Positions 57,891-64,000 of a DNA stretch of 64,000 nt are shown here, in pieces. Positions within the stretch are counted from its first letter, which is position 1. Each line of letters begins with the position of its first letter. The stretch comes from Austropuccinia psidii (taxonomy: Eukaryota; Basidiomycota; Pucciniomycetes; Pucciniales; Sphaerophragmiaceae), in contig JALGQZ010000015.1 in NCBI GenBank assembly GCA_023105745.1, forward strand, positions 4,301,499 to 4,365,498, read 5' to 3'. The translations under genes were made by a program, and so were the position numbers. The notes beneath the pieces were generated by a model. The model saw nothing but the letters and a program-made list of their open reading frames with translations, made no database searches and was not told the origin of the DNA.

Positions 57891-59426
57891 TCAGGCTTGT
57901 GGCCTTCTTTCATGTCTAAATCTTCTTAAGAGTTTATCTGAGTCAGGTATTTCTGATTCTGCCATCCATTCATCTTCATGTACTGGATTTCTATATCTGA
58001 CAAGATATTCTCTTTGATTTTTACCCCTAAGTCTCCTTTCTTTAATGACTTTCTTTATCTTCTTGTCTTCATTCTGTTCCACAGGTGGTACAGTTAAAGG
58101 AGTTGGGATCCTTGAAGGAAACAATTCTTTATCACCTGGTTGATAAGGCTTTATCAAGCTGACTGGAAAGGTGGGGTGTTTATTTTCCAATTCACCACTC
58201 AATTTCACTTGAACTGCATTGGTTCCATGTAAGGCAACAATAACAAAAGGTCCTACATAAGAATCTTTAAGTTTCTTTGGGCCTTTGATATTATTAAAAT
58301 TCAAGGTTGAAACTAAAATTAAGTCCCCTACTTTGAAGTCTGGTACTTTATGACTGTTGTCCCACTTCTGTTTTGCATAATCAAAAGCATCATCCATACT
58401 CTGTTTTGCATGATGTTTTACTTTGTCAAGCATTATTTTGAAGCTGGAAGCTGTAGGATGAATGTCAATCAAGTCTTTCCTCAGTGTGTCTGCTGGGAGT
58501 CTTGGATTCCATCCTTTTTCTAACATAGCAGGAGTTTGTCCTGTGGAAGAATGTACTGATGTCTTATATGCCAATTCTAATGCAGGTATAAGAGTGCACC
58601 AGTCATGGGTAAAGCCATCTGAGTCTTTGAATTCTAATCCATAAGCACAGAATCTCCTGATCATGTCCTCTAAAGCTTGAATCATCCTCTCTGCTAGCCC
58701 ATCTGTCTGAGGGTGATATGCTGTAGAGAATGATAACTTAGTCCCAAACAATCTATGAAGATTGGTCCAAAGTGCAGATGTGAATTTAGGATCTCTGTCA
58801 CTTATGATATTCCTAAATAATCCTGTATGAGAAATAACTCTACTCCATAAAAGAAGAGCTGTATCCATAGCAGTGTCATCTTTATGACATGGTAAGAATA
58901 TTGGAGTTTTGCTATATCTGTCTACTATGACTAAACAAGCATTATAACTTCTGTCACCACTTGGAGGAAGTGCTGTGACCCAATCCATGCAAACAACTTC
59001 TCATGGGGATTTTGGTTCTTGAATATGGATCATAAGTCCAAATTTCTTGCCTGTACTCCTGTTTGCTTTTTGGCATCTGTCACAGGTATGGCAATATTCA
59101 ATGGTTTCTTTTCTCCAAGATGGCCACCATGCACAGTTCTTTACTTTTTCAAGTGTTCTGTCTTCTGACAGGTGTCCAGAGTAGATACTATCATGACATT
59201 CATGAAGAATGGTATTGATAAGTAATCTACTGCACAATGTCATAACACAAGAATGTTTTGTTCTGTGGTAAATGATCCCATCAAACAAGTGAAATCTTCC
59301 TTCAGAATAGGAGTTTTTCCAAACTTCATCAAGTGCATTAACTAAAGATGTGTCCTTGCAGTCTTTATTTAATAAAGAAGTCAAGATATGGCAATTCTTG
59401 TCTTGTTTATAAGATTCTCTGACCTC
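57891..59426 (-). pseudogene. integrase with chromodomain-like tail (H)
   Basis: HHCC finger ([23 protein letters not shown]), then D in CMDWVTA, D in SDRDPKFT, E in GLAERM, GPFVI in the C-terminal domain, and YLVRYRNPVHEDEW...LLRRFRHE as chromodomain-like end, to the stop at 57891. Lesions: a TGA near 58998 (SP*EVV, Trp in relatives) and a TAG after GTEFF near 59427. The frame is the same throughout, so only two point changes separate it from an open frame. Confidence 0.92.
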
Positions 59427-60810
59427 CTAAAAGAATTCAGTCCCAATATCAGTTATGTTAATTCCTTCAATTGGAATCTGTGGTTCAGCTTCCAAAGGTA
59501 CATAAGCTGGGTTATCAGGGGTGTTGGCTAAAGCCCATCTACTAAGTCCATCAGCATTCTTGTGAATGTTTCCTGCTTTATGAACTATAGTCATGTTTCC
59601 TCTATACTCTTGAATAGCTATTTGCCATCTCAACATATGTCTGTTGGGAGTTTTCATGTTAAGAAGTGATTTTACTGCATTACAGTCAGTTATCACTTCA
59701 AAAACACTGCCATCAAGGTAATAGTGTAACTTCTCAAGTGCCCATACCAAACATAAGCACTCCATTTGGCTTGCACCATATCTGGCTTCTGTTGGTTTGA
59801 TTTGTCTTGAGATATAACAAACTGGTCGTTCTGTAGGTTTGTCATCAATAATTTGGACTTGATGTAGGGCTGCCCCTAATCCATTTCCACATGCATCAAT
59901 GTACAACTTAAAAGGAATATTCCAGTCAGGCATGAGGAGTAAAGGTGCTTCTGTAAGGGCTTTCTTTATCTTCTCATAAGCTTTAATTCTCTCCTGTGTC
60001 ATCTCAAATACAGTCTGTTGATCACAGATTCTATAGAGTGATTTGGCTAGAATTGCAAAGTCTTTCAAGTGTTGCCTATAGTAACTAGCAAATCCAAGAA
60101 AAGACATCATTTCTTTTTTATTCTGGGTTATTGGCTTAAGTAGCACTGCTGCCACCTTATTTTTGTCAATACCCAAGCTTAAACCAGAAACAACATGTCC
60201 TAATGCTTTAAGTTCTTCAAAACCAAAGTTGCATTTCTTAAGTGAAATTTTCATATTCACTTCTGCAACTTTGTGGAGTACTTTTGCAAGTCTTTCAAGG
60301 TGCAAAGACCATGAATCAGAACATATAATAATATCATCAATATAAATGATAAGCCATCCTTCAGACAATTCTGTGGGGAAGATGGTATTCATCATTCTTT
60401 GATAATGAGATGGAGCATTCTTAATGCCAAATGGCATTCTAAGATACTCATAAATACCACAGTGAGTGATAATTCTAAGTAATTTCTTAGCTTTAGGCGT
60501 CAAAACATTTTGATGGAAGCCTTTTAATGCATCCATTGATGTTATATACTTGGCTTTAGACAATTGAGTCAAGGTTTCTTGGATTCTAGGGATTGGATAC
60601 CTATCTGGAACTGTGTAGTTATTCAAAGCTCTAAAATCTCCAACCATTCTTGACTTATCATTATGCCAAGCAATGATAACAGGTGTTGTCACTTCAACCT
60701 CCTCATTATGGCCTACTTTCCTTAGTATACCAAGTTGAATTAACTCTTGGATATGTTTCTCCAAGGCTTCTCTAGCTCTGGGACTGGCTGGATAAGCTGG
60801 TCTTCTAAGT
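59427..60810 (-). CDS. RT - RNase H of H (long open frame)
   Basis: 445 codons without a stop: [53 protein letters not shown] (intact YIDD), [52 protein letters not shown]. All RT and RNase H acidic residues are in place. The ATG at 60764 is internal to the polyprotein; the real frame enters from protease across a frameshift near 60810 (PYPQYLEDQ where others read YPP.LRRPAYP). An active enzyme in trans is conceivable but unlikely. Confidence 0.93.
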
Positions 60811-62122
60811 ACTGGGGATATGGTCTGTCAATATTAAGAGTAATATCAACTTCATGTCCTCTTATAGCACCTAATGGTTTATTATCAGAGGCCAATGCAG
60901 TATTGTATTTGTATAACACGTCAATAAGTTCATTCCTCATTTTTGGTGACAATGATGGATTAATTTGTGCTTCAACAAGTTGTGTGGTCACAAATTCTTC
61001 CTTATAAGTATCTTTCTCAGAAGATACTACTGATATTTGCTTTGGCATATTGGAGAAAGCAAATTTCTTTCTTCTGTTTTCTCCAATTGTGAAATATCTG
61101 TCTTTATGGTTATTGATATCAATACCATAAATACTTAAGTAATCATTTTCAAGAATGACATGTTGAGATGTGCAGTTGTCCATTACTACAACCTCAGCTT
61201 TCATTCTTATACTTCCTGTTGGATGGGGAAATACAAGAATAGTGTCTAATATACCCAAAGGGTACATATTGGTACTGGCACCACTGAATTGTACACCTTC
61301 TATTGGTAATAGATGGTTTTTCCATTCAGGAAGTATAGCTTGGAGATAATTTTTGCTTACACAAGTGCAAAATGCTCCTGTATGCAAATTGACTTTGGCT
61401 TCAACATCATTCATCAGAATGGATGTGATACAAGATGCTCCAGAAGTATAACCTTTTCCTCTAGCAGGTTTGGTTTTACACATTCTGGAATCCTGAACAT
61501 TAATCAGGTTGTAGCAATCTTCACTATACTGTGGCAAATGAGTATGTACTTCAGTGACCTCAAAGAAAGCTGTGATGTTTTCAATGGGATAGTCTTCCAC
61601 TGGTGTATCTTCAGAGATTGCAGAGTCTTGATCAGATTCCTCCTTCTCTCCAGTACACTGAATGTCCTTAATGACTTGGACCTCATTGATTTTTGTCCTC
61701 TTAGTGCAAGTGTTGGCTAAATGTGAAGTGCTTCCACATTTATGACACTTTAAGACAGGTTTTTCTGGTCTCTTATCCTCTGTGGGAATCTTAGAGGTCA
61801 TCTTGGATTCTGTTGGGATTTTAGACCAAGTTTTACCAATTCTTGTTCTGGCAATGATATCTTCCATAGCATTAATGTAGTCTTCTTTTGAACAGGGTTC
61901 CACACATCTGCTTTTGATAGCATGTTCCAAATCTCCTCCACACTTTCTTAATATTTTCATATTAATCATAGTGTCAGACATATCTGGTTGTAAAGCAGAT
62001 AATCTGTCTTTTTGTTTGAAGAACCAAGTAAGTGGTTTATCTTTCTCTGAGTTAAAAATGGCACTTTCAAAGGCATTTTCCATTTTAAACCTCCAAGAAT
62101 TGTTGGCCCATTTGGTAATCAC
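60811..62122 (-). CDS. capsid end - nucleocapsid - retropepsin of H
   Basis: Open frame of about 435 codons: capsid end ([14 protein letters not shown]), [16 protein letters not shown] knuckle [14 protein letters not shown], acidic linker, protease site where DSG/DTG is expected reads [11 protein letters not shown]. The catalytic Asp is therefore His, which should inactivate the protease. Distal [12 protein letters not shown] also departs from the ILGNDY consensus. Confidence 0.9.
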
Positions 62123-63190
62123 TTCAGATTTCCATCAAGACCAATCATGTTTACCATGGTCAATCCTCATTTTGTAATACCATTTCTCTGCAGTTCTGGT
62201 AAACAGACAGTGCAATTTGCCCACTATGATTTCATCCGCTATATTAAAGTCTTCTTGCAACATATCAATAGTCCTGATGAATTCAATATGGTTGTATTCT
62301 CCTTCACCAGAGAATATTGGCCATTCCTCTCTTTTGAGAATATCTCTTGCAGAGTAGGCATTTTCTCCTAAGAATGGGGTGAGACTTTCTTTAACAGAAA
62401 GTTTTTCTTCAGTTAAAGGTGTAAAATTTCTTGGCATATGTGGTTCATGATTCTTATGAATTTGTTCCACACTTGCAATTATTTCATTCTTCAACTTCTG
62501 CCTTTCACTGTCACTTTTAGCTAAGTGTATAGCAAATTGATTGGTATTCTCAACTATTTTCAAGACTTGGTCTTGTAGAGTTGTAAGTTGATCATTCACC
62601 TTAAAAATGGAAAGATCTTCCATCTCATCATGCTGAACTTGGTACATGTTTTCAATTCTTTTGCAAGAATTGGTAATTGAGTCAAGTTTGGCATTTGTCA
62701 CTTGGTGCAATTCAATGTATTTCTTGTCATTTTTCTTTAATTCAACTATATCTGATGCAATTTTGGTTAATCTTCCATCAAGTTTACCAATTTCTACATT
62801 GATACTAGTTTGTACACCAATTATTTGCGTGGAAAGTTTCTGTTCATCCTTTCCTGCTCCTTGGCTGTGAATTCCATCAGAGTCCTGGCCATATTGAAGA
62901 CAATGTCCATGGCTGAAGGCTCCAATTTGGGGATCCTGTACCCTTGTGGGTAAGGTCTGTGCCAATTGGCTTTGCCTTTTCCTTTGCCTTGATGGTTCTT
63001 GGGACCTTTCTGCCTCTTCTGAGGTCCCTTAGGCTTGTCCTTGGACACTTCTGGAGCTGGTTTGGAGCTGGTAGACGCCACTGGTGCCTCTGTCTCCAAA
63101 GCTGGAGTCATTTCCAACTCTTTCTTCTGGTCTATGGATAAAAGACTTTGGTTCTTCAACCAATTCTTTATCTTTTTGACCTTGTCTTTG
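62123..63190 (-). pseudogene. gag of H
   Basis: The visible frame reads AQTLPTRVQDPQIG..., CLQYGQDSDGIHSQGAG, a long coiled-coil-like middle (KLDGRLTKIASDIVEL), and capsid (REEWPIFSGEGEYNHIEF, EKWYYKM, HGKHDWS). A TGA (Trp in D) near 62134 ends it. The N-terminal part is cut off by S4 at 63191. It overlaps ORF1 at 62821-63190 in another frame. Confidence 0.85.
62821..63190 (-). pseudogene. ORF1 C-terminal part of H, overlapping gag
   Basis: Frame reading KDKVKKIKNWLKNQSLLS, a Lys/Pro-rich middle, then PYPQGYRIPKLE, FNMARTLMEF and a terminal basic RNFPRK with stop at 62821. The same text is present in D's second ORF1 exon. The frame differs from gag, so both strands of information are kept in two related families. 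Truncated by S4. Confidence 0.7.
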
Positions 63191-64000
63191 TGTAAGGTGT
63201 GGATATGAAACTTTGATTAAAAATCAAGTACTTTTCCTGTCCTCAAAATTTGTATAAGGTAAAATTCAGTTAAAAATAGTAAGAAATATTATTTTTAAGA
63301 GAAAACACGCCAATTTTATTGTTTATAACTTTATTAGTATAAAACAATAATATTATAAAAATTTATTGTTTTACCAACAATAAAAATTTATCCAAAAAAT
63401 ACTCTACAAGAGATATTTTAAGGCTACAAAAGAAATTTCTTCAAGAGCAATTTCAATTGGAATTAATTGAGCAAAGAACTGCAAGCAATTAATTAAAGAA
63501 CAAAGTCTTTAAAAAGAATATTAAAGAGAAAACACGCCCAAAAGTGACCAGAGTGAATTTGGAAACAAAGTGACAAAGTTAACAGTGATGAAAGATGCTT
63601 TAATTCACTTTTGGGGTGGTTCAGGGGTAAAAATGATTATAAGAGTTACAAACAATGATTATAATGATTTTTTCACGTGGTTTAAAAGGATTAAAATGAT
63701 TTAAAAGTGGTGGTTGGAATCTTTGATTGATTGGTTTAACAGTTTTTAAACTAATTAATAAAAGGAAAAGATTCTAACATGAAGAGAAAAGTGGGGCAAA
63801 GAAGACATTCTTTTATAGCCATCAATTCTCTTACTCCAAAAGTAAAATTTACTCTTGTCAGTCGTGAAAAACAGTCTGACAACAGAAAAGCCAATTATGG
63901 CATCATTGAACCCTGGTTTAGACCAAAAAGGGCTGGTTTAAGCCATTTTTAGCCATTTTTAGCCATTTTAGACCCTTAAATCAGCCATTACTATAGCAAT
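63191..64000 (-). repeat. S4: LTR of the S1 family in H's gag (cut by window edge)
   Basis: Starts TGTAAGGTGTGGATATG and matches S1 (20063 leftwards to about 19254) in inverted orientation with few differences. It lacks a PBS and does not match H's own LTR, so it is an insertion, solo LTR or full element, not H's 5' LTR. Its far end and target duplication lie outside. Confidence 0.88.

Larger units (their letters stand above)
54962..63190 (-). mobile_element. Gypsy-H: chromovirus retrotransposon, inserted in A2's 5' LTR
   Basis: 3' LTR at left, PPT, integrase, RT, protease, gag. The best-preserved pol of the window: four lesions visible (stop at about 62134, frameshift near 60810, stop near 59427, stop near 58998) and all catalytic residues kept. 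The gag is interrupted at 63191 by S4; the 5' LTR is beyond the window. Related to D. Confidence 0.9.

Noticed and set aside
1..64000. Repeat-induced point mutation (C to T in CpA context) as the cause of the stops
   Set aside because: Some stops fit (CAA to TAA at 3501, TGG to TAG at 2313, TGG to TGA in H), but many others are transversions (Glu GAA to TAA, Leu TTA to TGA, Gly to TGA). No consistent signature by eye; a dinucleotide-ratio calculation would be needed.
63191..64000. S4 taken as the 5' LTR of H
   Set aside because: It does not match H's 3' LTR beyond the generic TGTAAG end, has no PBS next to it, and interrupts the ORF1/gag frames. It matches S1 instead.
1..64000. tRNA, rRNA, CRISPR array, bacterial operon features
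   Set aside because: No cloverleaf-like or ribosomal sequence and no regularly spaced repeat-spacer pattern noticed; the content is eukaryotic retroelements.

Overview
The window is eukaryotic, very AT-rich, and made almost entirely of LTR retrotransposons inserted into one another. I see no intact single-copy host gene, no tRNA or rRNA, and no CRISPR array. The polyproteins are Ty3/Gypsy-type chromoviruses: CCHC nucleocapsid, retropepsin, reverse transcriptase (RT), RNase H, an HHCC/DDE integrase and a C-terminal chromodomain-like tail. Several protein segments, and the unrelated gag of element F, look to me like retroelements of rust fungi (Pucciniales). The large, AT-rich, repeat-filled Austropuccinia psidii type of genome is my best guess. 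That identification is from memory and unverified.

Layout. Names A to H are mine. E (minus strand) is the outermost host element: E pieces lie at 26003-28284 and 41328-42873. D (minus, 14752-26002) sits in E's integrase. B (plus, 9105-14751) sits in D's 3' LTR. A (minus, 1-9104) sits in B's protease region. S1, a solo LTR (18243-20063), sits in D's RT. F (plus, 28285-41327) sits in E's RT. A2 (minus, 42874-54961, a sister of A) sits in E's gag region. S2 (43402-45543) and S3 (53670-54223) are solo LTRs inside A2's two LTRs. H (minus, 54962-63190) sits in A2's 5' LTR, and S4 (63191-64000) sits in H's gag. Perfect 5-bp target-site duplications are visible for S1, S2 and S3, and a 4-bp one for F. 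All pol frames carry stops and/or frameshifts, so every element seen here is defective in place.

Most interesting biology. (1) In A, A2 and D, the gag start codon lies inside a short intron of an upstream reading frame (ORF1), just before the 3' splice site. Splicing would join ORF1 into a long protein in a different frame overlapping gag; intron retention would expose gag-pol. A and A2 also appear to have a roughly 550-bp leader intron whose removal would assemble the ORF1 start codon across the junction (A|TG). H keeps the same overlap of ORF1 and gag. (2) F has a matching pair of 1901-bp LTRs, a primer-binding site, gag and protease, but no recognisable RT, RNase H or integrase. In their place are long charged reading frames and an antisense, intron-bearing gene fragment. 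It looks like a non-autonomous element carrying extra cargo.

How the parts work together. Each intact element would be transcribed from its 5' LTR, with minus-strand DNA synthesis primed at a PBS and plus-strand synthesis at a polypurine tract (PPT). A, A2 and D share one PBS core (TGGGGGCC) despite different LTRs; F uses a different one. Elements such as F would have to borrow RT and integrase from relatives.
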